A stretch of DNA of 64,000 bases from Rhipicephalus microplus (Eukaryota; Arthropoda; Arachnida; Ixodida; Ixodidae). A model generated the notes under the pieces. The model did not search any database. It saw only the letters and a program-made list of their open reading frames with translations, and had not been told where the DNA came from. Position numbers and translations under genes: made by a program. Of this stretch, positions 1 to 12,035 are shown one piece after another (position 1 is the stretch's first letter; the number at the start of each line of letters is the position of its first letter). The stretch lies in NCBI RefSeq assembly GCF_043290135.1, contig NC_134702.1, positions 190,248,491 through 190,312,490 of the forward strand. The letters are read 5' to 3'.

Positions 1-66
1 ACTAAGTGTGGCAACTGCCTGCGGTCCTACGACTCTTCAAAATACAAAGGGAAGAGGACCCTTTAA

Positions 67-664
67 AGGCCAACTTTGACGATTTTTTGACCGTGCCAGG
101 TTGATGATGCTTTTATGTTTCTGAGGCATTCTTGTGATGTGTTCGATAGATTAAATGCTCAACAAATACGAAAGTACTTTTATATTACTGCAAAACCATA
201 ATACCAAAACCGAAACCCAACCGAGTGTACTTCTACGTGTGACGTAATCATTTGCCCAAAACTGCCCGATTGCTCATAATGCCCGCCAGATGGCACTACC
301 TGTCCACGATGTCCGCCGCGATAGGATAAAACGCTCAACAAACCGGAAAAAGGAAATCAAGTGCTCAAGCAAAGAAGTGCTGGCCAAGCCCATACAATCC
401 AGGCAGACGAGCGAACGCTGCAGTGGCACATCAGTCACGTCACTTCCGCAACGCGAAACTCAACGTCACAAGCACACTTTTGCCATTTGTTCACGCAAGC
501 AGGGTGAGCGCTTCGAAGCAAGCTATAAAATTAACTGGAAAAGAATCGGAGAAAATTCCAGGCGTGCATTTCGGCATGAATAATAGCGCAAACGCGCAAA
601 GTGAAACACGCTATGTGAATTTCATTAAGATTTATCTACCTTGAAAAATCACTGGAGTTGGCCT
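67..664. mobile_element. TTAA-flanked MITE (piggyBac-type target site)
   Basis: Inverted ends begin AGGCCAACT at 67 and finish AGTTGGCCT at 664. About 17 of the first 26 terminal bases match when the right end is reversed, including a shared GATTTTT block. Each end is flanked by TTAA (63-66 and 665-668), the target duplication typical of piggyBac-type transposases. No transposase-like reading frame is visible inside, so this is a non-autonomous miniature element of 598 bp. The terminal bases do not start with the CCC usual for piggyBac, so the superfamily is inferred from the target site alone. Confidence 0.6.
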
Positions 665-669
665 TTAAA

Positions 670-1689
670 CAGATTGTGCGAGACCCTCCGCCTCGTCGAG
701 AGCTGTTGCTGTGGTCAGAATGCGGCACTCTTGACGCCGTGCTCCCTCAATGGACTTTGTGACACGTCATTCACAGGAGGCATGACCTCCTATGATTTTG
801 AGACCATTCGTGTCCGCTTAAATTTCTTATAATAAAACCGCATACGAGCACATGGACAATGATGTTTCACCGGCAATACCAAAGCTACAGCCAGAGCGAC
901 AACCAGAATCAAACCCTTGGTCAAAGGCACAGCGCAGTCCTCAGTGAATCTAACGGTCGCAGCAGACCAAGCCAACACTGACCAAGTCAACGAAACCACT
1001 GGGACCCCACGCCTTGCCCAAAAATGACCAGGACATCCCTGCGATGCTACAATCTCCTCTGGACATAATATTTGAGTTTTTGAATCAACTAAAGACTCCG
1101 ACAACCCAATTGCCCTGAAAGTTCTGGAGGTTCTCAATGCCGCGTTTTCAGCGCTTCATCCGACAGCTCAAATTTCCCTGAAACTGCTGGAGATTCTCAA
1201 TACAGTGTTTTCAGCACTTCATTAGACCACACGGGTAACAAACAGCCATCTTCAAGGCCTAAATTACCGAGTCGCATGTCTGAACGCTGAAGTTATATTA
1301 AACAAAAAAGCTCCGACCTTAGCTATTGACGGATCGTACATGTACGTACGTGCAGTGCTCTCATTCTCTCTCCAATCCCCACTCTCGTATCCCAAGTGCA
1401 TGGTAGCAAACCACATGCTGGTCTGGGTAACCTCCCTGCTTTTCCTCTTGTTGCTTCCCCTCTATGTCGCTCGTCGCATCACCACCGATGCCATCGCGAC
1501 TTTCTTTTTCGGATTCCAGGTCACTCGGCGGGTGTGCGTCAACTTCCGACACAAACTCTTGGCAGCAGATATCCGATTCCTCGCAGATTTCTGACCACTA
1601 CTTCAAATGCACATGGTCTGTGATCTCCACGTGAAGTACAAGCTCGTTTTGGAACAAAATGTGAGGGAACCATATGTGGTGTTGACGCG
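670..1689. other. No recognisable feature
   Basis: Only short open frames without a recognisable domain occur here. Two near-identical short segments (about 1122-1160 and 1180-1222, sharing 'ggagattctcaatacagtgttttcagc'-like wording in part) suggest a small local duplication. Confidence 0.3.
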
Positions 1690-2110
1690 AAGCCTAACGC
1701 CGACGACATCGTGGCCAACCTGATATCAGCCGCTGCAATAATCTCCTGTGTCTACCTAGGCAGGTGCCTCACGCTGATCGTTGAGGACCCCACCATCCCA
1801 CGGAGGTGTTCCTATTCAAGTAGCAGAGGCGGGTCAGCCCTCATATGTAGCAGCCCCTTCATTGTGGCCGCTGCGGTCGCTATGACCCCGCCGCTGCGAC
1901 TTGCACGCGAGACGCGCGCTCTGTCCGCCGCGGTGGTAGTCATCCCAAGGGACCATCCCAAGGAAGCAAGGGTTGCACCACAACATCCCTGCACTGCCTG
2001 ATCTGCAGTGGCCACCATTCAGCGAACGAGCTGCACTTTCTGTCCTGGCAGCTCCAACGCGAGACAACCATCATCGTCCCTATTCAGATCATTCCGAGAC
2101 GTGCCCCCAA
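1690..2110 (+). pseudogene. Decayed LINE ORF1 with zinc-knuckle remnants
   Basis: Read across frames, this stretch shows an ORF1-like core (a VYLGRCLTLIVEDPTIPR segment near 1750-1805). It is followed by cysteine pairs CGRCGRYDPAAATC (about 1864-1905) and CLICSGHHSANE (about 1995-2030). CxxC...C and CxxC...HH spacing after a 'hydrophobic core then IPR' segment is what I-clade LINE ORF1 proteins of arthropods show; they bind RNA as nucleic-acid chaperones. The frame changes at least twice, so nothing functional is encoded. No ORF2 follows on this strand. Assignment is by motif spacing only. Confidence 0.45.
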
Positions 2111-2661
2111 GCGCTGGAACAACCTAGAACCACTCTCAATAACACCAACGAGCGGGTGGTGGGGTCGTCGTCAAGGGCCGCTTGTTCAGTGATGCTGTGA
2201 CCGGTGGCGGCGAACCACCTTGGCACTCATCCCGCACCCTACCCCGAGTGCATCCGCAGCCGCCATCAGCTCGGCAACCACTCCATTCCTTCCGACTCAG
2301 CAGGCGTACGCGGTTGACCCGAAGGATGCTGTGATGGCAGCACTAGCTTCAGCCATTTGCGCAGCACTCGTGATGTTTCCCGCTGATTCTCCGCTGCTTG
2401 GATTATGACGCACATTTTTTGCCACACATGACGGCATCGTGCTGGGGATTTAGCCGGTCAGTTGGGAAAAAACCAAGACTTACGAGGCTACCACACTTCA
2501 GTTCGACGAATCTACATTTGTGTCTGGGCTCCGCGGCGAGCCGAGTGCATCGCGCGCTCACGAATTCTCAACCTGCCACTGCAGCCCATCTATGCACCTT
2601 CTTCAGTGGCTATTTTCCCCGGCCTCATCAGCAGCTTTTCCGGTCGGCTGCGCATTGAGAG
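2111..2661. other. Unassigned sequence downstream of ORF1 relic
   Basis: An open frame at 2220-2408 could be a continuation of the ORF1-like region, but no domain is recognised. The rest shows no structure beyond ordinary unique sequence. Confidence 0.25.
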
Positions 2662-4150
2662 AGGCTTGCTTGCTTGCTTGTTCCTTTCTTTTTTGGCTCT
2701 CACCCACTAAGGGGGATTGGCCAAGAAGCCGGTGGTTAATGCAAGTAAATACCTATAGATTTTCTAGATTAGGGGAATATGATTACTGTGTTTTGACTGT
2801 GAAATTGATTTGGCGCAATGTAAAAAATAAAAAAAAAATAAAAATAAAAAAAGGGGGGGGGAGAAATAATAGAATTTGTTGAATATCTGTGGTGGAATCG
2901 TTATATGAAATTCTCCTGAAAGTTGAATCATTGCAGTGTATCAGCTAAATAACAAGTGGTAGTGTGACTAGTAAAATTCGAGAGCTGATGGCTGACTCAG
3001 CAAGGTAATCTTCTTGTGTTATATATGAATTCGCAGAGAGCCCTGCAGATGTTCCTGTCGCTATGTCCCAATGAAATGGCCCCAAAAGACAAAATATTGG
3101 GAGTGTTAAGTGATATTCCTAATTTTCTGAATAAAATTTCGAAGCAGTTTTTTCTTTGATTTTTGAATCGGTGACATGTGATAAGAAAATGGTCGATATG
3201 TTCAGGTTCATTACAGCTTGAGCACAGAGGGGATGGCACCAGACCAGACCTGTTTAAGTAGAAATTAAGAGGTGGTACACGGCAACGTAATTTTGTTACC
3301 AAGACTTCCAATTTACGCGTGGGACACCATTTATTATTCCATGTGAATTGCAGGTGCGAGAAATCTGGATTCGGTATAATGGTTTTTGATGAGTCTTCAA
3401 GAAGGGAAAGTTTTCTAAACCTCGCTGCTGTTACATAAGCTGTAGGAGGCATGATTAGCACAATCGGAAGACCAAGAGATGTTCGCGCAAGTTTGTCAGC
3501 CATCTCGTTTATAAATATACTACGATGGCCTGGCACCCATATCATTCGCACTATACGAATGTTTGCTGGGATTAATGTTTTAAAAGTCTCTAGTACTGCT
3601 GGTGTCGACGACGATGATAAGAATGAACGCACGGAATACGAGTCAGTCACTATCACAGCTGTCGAATGAGTCGCAGGAAGTTTACGAATAGCTAGTATAA
3701 CGGCCGTTAATTCCGCTTCAAATATTGGTGTATAATCTGGGAGGCGTAATGAAAATGACCAGAATAATGAGAGAGAAAAAATACCCACACCTGCCTTCTC
3801 GCCACTCATAGATGCATCCGTTGCAATACTGTATTAGTACCTAATTGAGACAGGTGTTGTTCTAATAAACCAATCAAATATTTAGAGGGCAAGTGTTTAG
3901 CGTTCTTGAGAGAGGCAATCCAGATGATCACTATTTTATTTTTTTGCCTGTTCTCTCTTCTTTGTCGCTCTTCTATATTTCTAATCATCCCGCTGTGCCG
4001 TGCTGTATATGTGTCTAATCCTGATATTGTTACGGCGTTGCACTTTTCTCTTTTGTTTATTTTCATAACCACTTGTATTGCCACTCGTTTAATTTTGTCG
4101 TATTCAGGTTCCCCACGAATACTGTTTTTAATACTGGGCACACAGCGCAC
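2662..4150 (-). mobile_element. 5'-truncated I-like LINE
   Basis: On the minus strand the element runs from about 4150 down to 2662. The 3' end has a short GC hairpin-like CCCCC...GGG segment around 2705-2735, after a TTGGCCAATCCCCC block, and then a tail of CAAG repeats (2662-2680). That block recurs in the LINE fragment at 34605-34990, so the two belong to related families. The coding part begins within the RT-to-RNase H linker. Endonuclease and RT are missing, as expected from incomplete reverse transcription. An A- and G-rich stretch at 2820-2865 lies inside the 3' untranslated part. Confidence 0.75.
2997..4150 (-). pseudogene. LINE ORF2 C-terminus: RNase H domain and zinc finger
   Basis: The product would be the C-terminal part of a LINE polyprotein, where RNase H removes RNA from the RNA:DNA hybrid. 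Visible residues are TDAS (first Asp), AELTAVILAI (Glu), VTDSYSV (second Asp), PGHRS and NEMADKLA (last acidic residue). A CxxC...H...C cluster (CSSCNEPEHIDHFLITC) closes the protein, ending with ICRALCEFIYNTRR. The linker segment (3806-4150) and the RNase H segment (2997-3809) are in different frames, joined near 3810-3835, so a frameshift separates them. Start codons near 3809 and 4150 are not genuine starts. All four RNase H acidic positions appear preserved, so decay is by truncation and frameshift. Confidence 0.75.
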
Positions 4151-4849
4151 CTTAGTGTTTCAGACGCTTCCAAATAGTTTAAAATCATACTGTTAAGAGT
4201 GCGCGCTTGACGGCAATGGTCTAGTTTATTCCAGACGTTACGTAGCCACTAGTAATAATGCTTGAATGTCCGAGAAAACATTCATAAATGCCGAAGCAAT
4301 ATTCAATAGAATATTTAAAAAACGCCAACGCGCCCTACTGCTTGTCCTAATTCTCTGTCACTGGAAGGCTTGCAGACTACCAATGATTTACACAGTGAAT
4401 CTCTTGTTTTTTGCCTTCTCATTTTTTGGGCACAGGCCCTCCAAAATACACGTTTATCTCAGTACCCTCCAGCTGACGGTTTTGCCAGTCAGGACAATGT
4501 GGCATGTGGTGGAGGTGTTGGATCGTTCGAGACGACGTAACCCCCTCGAAGCGCTGGCTAAAGTGCAAATCATGAAAAGACCGAAGGCTACGAACTCCCA
4601 GATTGTCAAACCAACCACTGCCAGCAGAGATTCTAGCAAGAGTAAGGGCTATTTCCTAAAATCACCAGGCAGCCAAAGTTCATGACTTCAATCACAACAA
4701 TAACAACGCCAGTGACTCCTATATCAATCCCACGATATCATTCCAAGAAAGCACCAAACGTCTGTAGGTCAGCACTTGAAAATTTAAAAAAATTGGCTTC
4801 AAATATGCCACCACGTCACCCTTTGCACCGATGATCACAAGCTACGACA
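4151..4849. other. No recognisable feature
   Basis: A 139-codon open frame at 4266-4685 has no recognisable domain and no gene-like context. Nothing else is supported. Confidence 0.25.
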
Positions 4850-5720
4850 TGTTTATTTATATTGAGACCTCGCTTTGACATACACTGTCCGAGAAGCGAC
4901 GCTAACGTTGTGACACCTTTTTCGCACCGCTTTCCTGGACACCTTCATGAGCGTCGTTCACAAAAAAAGAGCCGAAGTCTTGCAAGGGAACCGCCGACAG
5001 CTTTTGAACGAGAAAGTATAGATATAAACCGAAAAAAACCACACCTGCATTGTCATGCCGACCCGCCACGTCCGAGGAAAACATGTTTCACTTCGTGATA
5101 CTGAAAGCTATTGGCCGCTCTTGCCCGTGACGCACTTAAAACGGTCATTGAATTTGCCTCAGAGGCTGCAAAAATCTTAAGTTTGAAATGCAAACCAGGT
5201 AGCACATCTACTGCGTTCCAAGAACGACCCATGGGGACGTTCTAGCACTGCGTTCCGATTATTTCTCGCTACCATGAGAGTGATAATTCGGGACGAGCTC
5301 CGTAAGTTAATGCCATCCTAGCAGGCTCAAGTGGAGCCAGCTGCTGACGTTGTACTGCAAAAAATTAAGCCATTTCTAGAAGCACCTGAACCAGGTATGT
5401 CTGAGCCACAAGCGACGAGCTTCGCCGCTGGCTGGAATACACTGTATACCCGCTACGTCTTCGCGCCTACGCCAACTGACACATTACCATTGATAGCAAT
5501 CGACACCAACACCGACGCCAATCCAACTGCCCGTTTGGTGCACCCGCGACGACTGTCTGCTCTGCCACATCTGTGGGTATGTCAGCCACACCTATCGCTG
5601 CTGCCACTACCGGCAGAGGGCTACGTGGTTTCGTGGTCAATGGCCGCGTCCGCAACAGTGTGAACAACCACACTAAAATGCCAGCTCGTCAAGTGAACGG
5701 GTACGACGCGTTCCAAGCGG
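4850..5720 (+). pseudogene. Ty3/gypsy Gag relic with zinc knuckle
   Basis: A frame containing MRVIIRDELRKLMPS leads into CHICGYVSHTYRCC near 5565-5605, which fits the retroviral-type knuckle C-x2-C-x4-H-x4-C. It is followed by GLRGFVVNGRVRN in a neighbouring frame. The same order (knuckle, then GLRGFPVNAPCPR) occurs in element A's Gag at 10868-10910, which supports Gag of a related gypsy family. Several frame changes and stops are present. No LTR or pol was found nearby, so this is an isolated fragment. Confidence 0.5.
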
Positions 5721-6602
5721 TGAAATGTGGCGATAGTGCGCGAGGCCCTGGTGGTGCGTATACGTGCCACGTTCACGTACGGCATCGGTTGGAGGAAACT
5801 CCGTGGCGCGTGACCCGAACTGTAGTTGAAACCCCAGAGGGTGAGGTGGCATTATCCTCTAGAGCGCCGAACGAACAATGTCGAAGGAGACAGCGTCACA
5901 CTCGCGGCGAAGGCTCGGATAAACCGAACTTAGGGTAGCAGCATTAGGATGCCGGAAAGCAGCCGCCGATGTTGGTAGACACCGAGAGGCACTCTGCAGC
6001 CGTGCAGCACTTTGCAGAAACACATCAAGGGTAGCGGGGACACCTGCCACTCTTCATTTTCTTCACAAGATGGCCGCGACCCACTTGACAGTGTCCGGAG
6101 TGCGACGCTGACGGGTAAGCCTCACGAGCGCATCTTCTATTTTGCAGTGCCGGGCGAACGAACAGATTTCAAGGGGAAGGGACTGTCGGCGTTATTGCGG
6201 CGTGTCGCCGCCAGGTGCCGCCACTGGAGTTGACACACCTTTTTGTCGTCTCTTGCGCAAACGAATGCTGCGGTTGCAATCGAAGATGCTTTGTGGTTTG
6301 GTTTTCGGCTGTATTCGAATTGTTTAAGGTGTAATGGAAGCTTGTAAACGAGAATCTTGAAGCACCTGTTGTTCTGGATACCCAGTTCATTTCAAAGGTA
6401 TGTGTCGTTCGCGACTATTTGATCGAGGCGCTTCCGAGTGGTTTGCTAGGCCGATACCTATAGCTTGTGTGAGTAATCTGCGGAAGGTCATTTTGTCACC
6501 CTGACGTTCATTTGACTGAGGGCTGGTTTTATTGTGATAGCAATTATATGGACGACACTCTCGGCTGGATTTTGCCGCTGGCGTCGGCGTCGACGTCATT
6601 CA

Positions 6603-6604
<2 letters not shown>
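5721..6604. other. No recognisable feature
   Basis: Short open frames only. Part of this stretch may be further decayed gypsy sequence after the Gag relic, but no motif supports it. Confidence 0.2.

Positions 6605-6670
<66 letters not shown>
6605..6670. repeat. (TA)n microsatellite flanking gypsy A
   Basis: About 33 uninterrupted AT dinucleotides directly abut the 3' LTR of element A. The remaining AT tract lies on the other side of the element at 12324-12341. Confidence 0.95.
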
Positions 6671-6672
<2 letters not shown>

Positions 6673-6955
6673 ACGAAATAATATAGCACCTGGTACTATA
6701 TAAACTCTTTATTTAGGGCGAACTTGTGCCCGTAAACTCAAAGCTAAAAATGGTCAGCTAAAAATGTCTCTTGCTCGCTGGCTCCAACTTCGTCGGTCCC
6801 TTCCTCTGCCCCTCGGGTCTCGTGTTGGTCTCGTGGCGTAGCATCGTGGCGCGTGCAGGACGGCGTTCCATGGCGCGGCTTTCTTGCTACTTGCTTGGCG
6901 GCCTTTACGAACGTGAATTGTGGCACGCATCTTCTGCGATGGTCGAGCTGTGGCA
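6671..6955 (-). repeat. 3' LTR of gypsy A
   Basis: Near-identical to 12036-12323 apart from scattered substitutions and a small deletion at the outer end. It carries the terminal TGCC on the internal side and a TTTATT/AATAAA polyadenylation-type signal on the minus strand near 6710. Confidence 0.9.
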
Positions 6956-7399
6956 TTAGTCCCCCTTTTAGCACGCATCGCCCCGAAGCGTAGAGCTGGC
7001 TGACAGTTTCTAAACAATAGGACTTGTCCTTGTGTTAGACGACGTGAGTCAGTTCACTTGTTCAGTTCTTGTCGCAGTACGGTTTCATACGTACTACATC
7101 CGGGAGATTCCTGGAGATTACAACTTCCGTACAACTTCCGGGAGATTCCTGCGTCGTGTTGTGCATACTTGACTTCCAGGAATCACTTTGTAGTTTAATG
7201 GGCCTAGCTGACGAAGAACCCTGTAAGAGCCAAAATAGTGCCGCATAAGCTTTTCTGATAGACCACTTGCACGTACAGGCGCCCAGACCCACACTTGGTC
7301 TCCAGGGGAGTACTGAACGTCCCTTCGTCTTAGATTGTAACGATGCGCGTCGACGTCCTGCTGTTGAATTATGCAGTTCCGTGCTAGTTGTCACGCCTC

Positions 7400-8320
7400 T
7401 TCTGCCCTTTCTACATATTCGCTTATGTCAGGGTCCTCTTCATTCGTGCTGTTGACAGGCAGCATCACGTCTAATGTCGTTATTACTGTCCGACCAGAAA
7501 CAAGTTGAAATGGCGGGAAGTGGGTTGTTTCTTGTACTGCGGTATTTTATGCAAATGTAGCATACAGTAATACGGTGTCGCAAGTCCGATGCTCGACGTC
7601 TACATACATCGAGATCATGTCAGCAAGCGTCCTGTTCAGCCTTTCAGTTAACCCGCTAGTATGCGGATGGTATGCGGTAGTTCTTCTGTGGTCGGTGTGC
7701 GTTAGTTTCATGACAGACTGTACTAGCTTGGCAGTGAACGCAGTTCCTTTGTCAGTTATAAGGACTTTAGGCGCGCCATGTCACAGCACTATTTGGGTCA
7801 CAAAAAACTGAGCTACTTCATTTGTCGTTCCTTTTGTGAGAGATGACGTCTCGGCATACCGGGTCATGTAGTCGGTTGCTACAACTATCCAGCGCTTCCC
7901 AAACGATGACATAGGAAATGGTCCTAGCAAATCCATTCCGACCTGCTCAAACGGGACTTTCGGTGGCTCTATCGGTTTCAAAAGACCTGCTGGTTTTAGG
8001 GGTGGTACTTTGCATCATTGGCATTCTCGACATGATCTTACGTAATGCTGTACTGAATCCATCAATTTTGGCCAGTAATATCTTTGGCGAATTCTTGACA
8101 AAGTCCTACTAATGCCCAAGTGACCTGCAGATGGGTCACCATGACACGCTTCTAAAACTTTCGCTTGCAGAGATGATGGTATCAGCAGTAGGAACGTTTC
8201 ACCGGTGCGTTGAAAGTTTCTCTTGTAGAAAACGTTGTTGCGGAGGACGTAGGAACGTAGTCCACGGACGAAAACTCGCGGTACTTCGACTTACTGCCCC
8301 TCTTAGTATTGAATGAGCGG
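7400..8320 (-). pseudogene. Integrase region of gypsy A
   Basis: Integrase inserts the cDNA copy into the chromosome. On the minus strand a CRECQ half of the zinc-binding HHCC domain (about 8010-8030) precedes the catalytic core. The core shows GMDLLGPFP and VATDYMTRYAET (first Asp, near 7875), ITDKGTAF (second Asp, near 7755) and SGLTERLNRTLADM (Glu, near 7645). All three catalytic acids are retained. A TGA interrupts the frame immediately before HGAPKV near 7780, and further shifts occur, so the reading frame is broken although the active site is not. No chromodomain was seen. Confidence 0.8.
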
Positions 8321-8323
8321 AAG

Positions 8324-9995
8324 TTATTCTGGGCCCATTCGTTGATCATGAGCCATCTCCGACACATTCACAGCTCCAAGAAATGCGGAGTCTTGTTTAT
8401 GCTCAGGAGACGAGGTCTGGACTGGTGCTCGTGACAAGCAATCCGCGTCATTGTGCTTATGGCCAGACTTGTAGACAACGGTGATGCTATATTCTTGTAG
8501 ACGCAGGCTCCATCTAGCAAGTCTTCCGGACGGATCCTTGAGGTTCGCAAGCCAGCACAATGAAAGATGGTCACGGATGGCTCGGAATGGTCTACCGTAT
8601 AAATATGGACGGAACTTACTGATGGCCCATACAACTGCAAAACATTCCTTTCCGTAGCTGAATAATTATACACAGTTTTTGACAGAGTGCGGCTTGAATA
8701 AGCAATAGCTTTTCTTCCCCGTTCTGCCATTGAACAAGAATAGCACCAAGGCCAACGTTGCTGGCGTCCGTATGAATGTCTGTTTTGGCATCTTCGTCAA
8801 ATTGAGCGAGTATGGGAGGTGACTGCAAACGCCGTCGTAACTCAGCGAAGACGTCTTCTTGCTCTTGGTGCCAGATGAATGGCGAACCTTCCTTCGTAAG
8901 CAGTGTCAATGGTTCCGCAATCTTAGAGAAGTTTTCAACGAAGCGCCTATAGTAGGCACAAAGCCCCAGGAAACGTCGCATAGCTTTCTTGTCTCTTGGT
9001 CTTGGGAAATTTTCAACCGCAGTGATCTTATCCGGATCTGGGCGGGCACCGTGAGAACTGACAATGTGCCCAGGCAACCGAAGCTCCCGGAATCCAAAGT
9101 GGCACTTTTCGGGTTTGATCGTAAGTGCATCCATACGAATAGCGTCCAGTATCGTTCTCAATCTCTGTACGTGCTGCTCGAACGTAGTGGAAAAAAGTAC
9201 TACGTCATCAAGATAGACAAGACATGACTGCCATTTGAGGCCGGAGAGCACAGTGTCCATCATCCTCTGAAAGGTAGCGGGAGCAGAACACAAACCAAAT
9301 GGCAGTACTTCGAACTCATAGAGTGCGTCGGGTGTCACAAACGCCGTCTTTTCACGATCTCGTTCGTCGACTACTATTGGCCAGTACCCGCCCTTTAGAT
9401 CCAACGATGAAAAAAGTGAGCATTGCGCAGTTTATCCAATGTATCGTCGACTCGTGGGAGTGGGTACACGTCTAGCTTCGTGACGAGGTTGAGTTTTCTG
9501 TAATCAACACATAACCGCATGGTGTTGTCCTTCTTCATCACCAGTATTACCGGCGATGCCCATGGTCTTTTGGAGGGCTGAATGACATCATCGTCGAGCA
9601 TCTCCTGTACCTGCTTCTTTATCGCCTCCCTTTCTTTCAGAGCTACTCGGTATAGATGCTGACATACTGGTCTAACATGCCCTTCGATTACAATGCGGTC
9701 CTTTGCTACAGGCGTATGTCCGACTTTTGATGAAGAAGAAGAACACTCTGCGAATTCGTTGCATCAACTCCACAATCTGGTCTTTCTGCAGAGATGAAAG
9801 CTCTAGGTCTATATCTATTTTCTCGAGGACACTGTCCACTGTTGAGGGCGTTGTAGGTACTTTTTCTATGGTGCGAACATCTGAGACTTGTACGTAGTCA
9901 TGAAGTGATGCTATGGCTGCTCCCTTCGTCACATGCTGTACCTCGTTGGTAAAGTTAGTCAACAGCACATCAGTATATCCGTTCCGCAGGTTCAC
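8324..9995 (-). pseudogene. Reverse transcriptase and RNase H of gypsy A
   Basis: The RT begins near 9600 with the VDYRKLN region (MKKDNTMRLCVDYRKLN) and continues in a second frame from 9404. That frame includes DLKGGYW, FGLCSAPATFQRMMD and the catalytic YLDDVV (about 9205-9220). The connection and RNase H follow, with HTDASNVGLGAIL near 8760 and a final SLRLQEYSITVVYKSGHKHNDADCLSR stretch near 8440-8520. Frameshifts lie near 9400, 8740 and 8560. The YLDD box is intact, unlike in elements C and D, which suggests that A is the youngest of the three. Upstream sequence at 9672-9995 is the protease-RT linker. Confidence 0.85.
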
Positions 9996-10001
9996 TAGAC
10001 C

Positions 10002-10586
10002 TCACGCCACGCGTATCCCCTTTGTGAGTAACAGTTCGATATTTCCATCAGCTAGTCCGGCATATTCACGAAAAACGTCGCTTTTCACTGAAACTTTCAC
10101 GCTGCTACGTGGCGGCACTGTGACACCTTCATCCACAATACGAAGAGACGAAACAATTGGTTGCTCCGCATGACACACGGCAACAGCGTTCTCTGAAGAG
10201 AAAGAAACTTGGGATTTCTGCAAGTTGATGATGGCACTGTTTGCTTGCTGGAAGTCCATGCCCAGAATTGCCTCACGGGAACATTTGGGGAGAACAATAA
10301 AACTGCTGACGTACACATGACCTCTTATTCCCACTCTCGCTGTGCACAATCCTACGGGGCTGACTAAATGCCCTCCGGCGGTGCGTATCTGCGGTCCAGT
10401 CCAATGAGTGAGCACTTTCTTCAGCTTCTTTGCAAGCATGCTGTTTATTACTGAGTAGTCTGCACCTATGTCTATTAACGCTATGGTTTCGACGTCGTCG
10501 ATCCTGACTTGTAGCTCGAATGTCACGTCACCATCACTGCGCTTGTCCGTCGTTGTGTCAGTGTCGTCGTCTGATCCGGTTAGCAA
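10002..10586 (-). pseudogene. Retropepsin-type protease of gypsy A
   Basis: A 194-codon frame carries the aspartic protease core VETIALIDIGADYSVI near 10460. The usual D-T/S-G triad reads D-I-G, a substitution expected to impair the dimeric active site that cleaves Gag-Pol. A downstream AILGMDF segment (about 10255) corresponds to the conserved hydrophobic-GxD part of gypsy proteases. The frame lies between gag (higher coordinates) and RT (lower coordinates), as expected for Ty3/gypsy. Confidence 0.8.
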
Positions 10587-10639
10587 TGGAGGGTTTTCAG
10601 TTTTCCGAAAATCAGCGGCCCTGCCTCCACAGGTCGCTG

Positions 10640-12015
10640 GTTCTAGTTTTCCGTCGCGGGCTTAGTGAACAACGCCTCAACGCCTCGGGAAAGTAGATGA
10701 AGGGTGTGGACTCGGTGACCTATTGCGCATTGGTGCAATCGACCGCAATTCATGTCGCTGAGTGTTTGGATAGGCATAGCGCGAAGATAAATATTCTTCG
10801 ATTTCGTAAGAGTGCTCACCGTTACGAGGGCAGGGTGCATTCACTGGGAAGCCACGTAGCCCGACCCGACGGTAGTGGCATGTCCGATAAAGATGACCTG
10901 CCTCCCCACAGTGGTAGCATAGGGGCCGCCGGTCTGCCGTGCGCCATACATCACTTTTGCGGGGTCTGCATCTGGCATCGGCGGTGGCGTACCGCGAGGA
11001 AAGGTCGGTGTCATAACGGGAGCTTGTGCAAAGCTCGGGCGTATGATGTATTGCCGTACGACTTGCGCATACGACAGCTGTGGCTGAGGTTCCGGTTGCG
11101 TGTGGTGTGGCACCTGAGGCTGTGGTTGTATAATTGCTTGCCGCACTTCTTCAAGTACGACGTCTGCGATTGATGGCATCGCTGGAGGACTTTGGGGGAG
11201 TTGCAGTTTCGGGAGCTCCTCCTTAACAATAGCCCTCATCATTTCCCGGAGGACGTCAACGTTGCTGGGGAGGGTTGTTGACTCCACCCTGACTGAACAG
11301 TCGCACACGCTGTTATAGTGTCCTTTCCATGGTCGTTGCCTCGGACCGGAACTCCGCCACAGTTCGCGGTGGATTATGCACCAGGCCTGCAAAAATTTCT
11401 TTTACTCCGCGCATTAGGTGCCGCAACTTCTTCTCCTCGGCCATGTTTTGGTCGGCTCGGCGGAAGAGCCGCGACATGTCTTCTATGTACATGGCCACGC
11501 TCTCGTTACTCCGTTGGTGCCTCGCCTGAAGAAGCAGCCTCTGCCTTCTCTTTGCGGTCCGCGTTCGGATAGGTTGCGATTAGCTCTCGTCGGAAGTCGT
11601 CCCACGACAGCAAGGACGCTTCGTGGTTCTCAGACCACGTACGTGCCGAATCTTGCAGGGCGACGTAAATGTAACGAAGTTTTCGGGCTTCGTCCCAACC
11701 ATTCAAACGTGCAACACGCTCGAAGCCTTCAAGGCAGTCCTCAGCGTCTTCAAAGGTCTCACCGTGGAAGACCTCTGGTGTACGTGGCGAATCCACAATG
11801 AGGTGAGATGGAGATGGCATCGACTGGGTGGCCATCGCAGGGACGCTTGTGCTTGAGGTCTCGACAGGTCTTGATGAGTCAATTAGGGGGTCAAACTCGG
11901 GCTGCTCACCACGTAGTCGGCGACTCGTGCGTTGGTGCACAAGTGCCAATTCTCCTGGCTCCAATCTTCTGGGATCTGGGCTTCTCTCCCTTGGCTGTGG
12001 TGGGCTTGGAATCAT
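10640..12015 (-). pseudogene. Gag of gypsy A
   Basis: The Gag polyprotein forms the particle and binds the genomic RNA. The N-terminal half is open from about 12015 (Met at MIPSPP) and contains an arthropod gypsy capsid-like segment (VFHGETFEDAEDCLEGFERV ... WDDFRRELI). A second frame from 11498 holds MYIEDMSRLFRRAD and VAEFRSEATTME, again typical of capsid. The zinc knuckle CYHCGEAGHLYRTC lies at about 10868-10910 in a third frame, followed by GLRGFPVNAPCPR. At least two frameshifts separate these blocks. The capsid start is chosen at the first ATG after the primer-binding site. Confidence 0.8.
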
Positions 12016-12035
12016 ACCCAGCACTTCCACCAGAC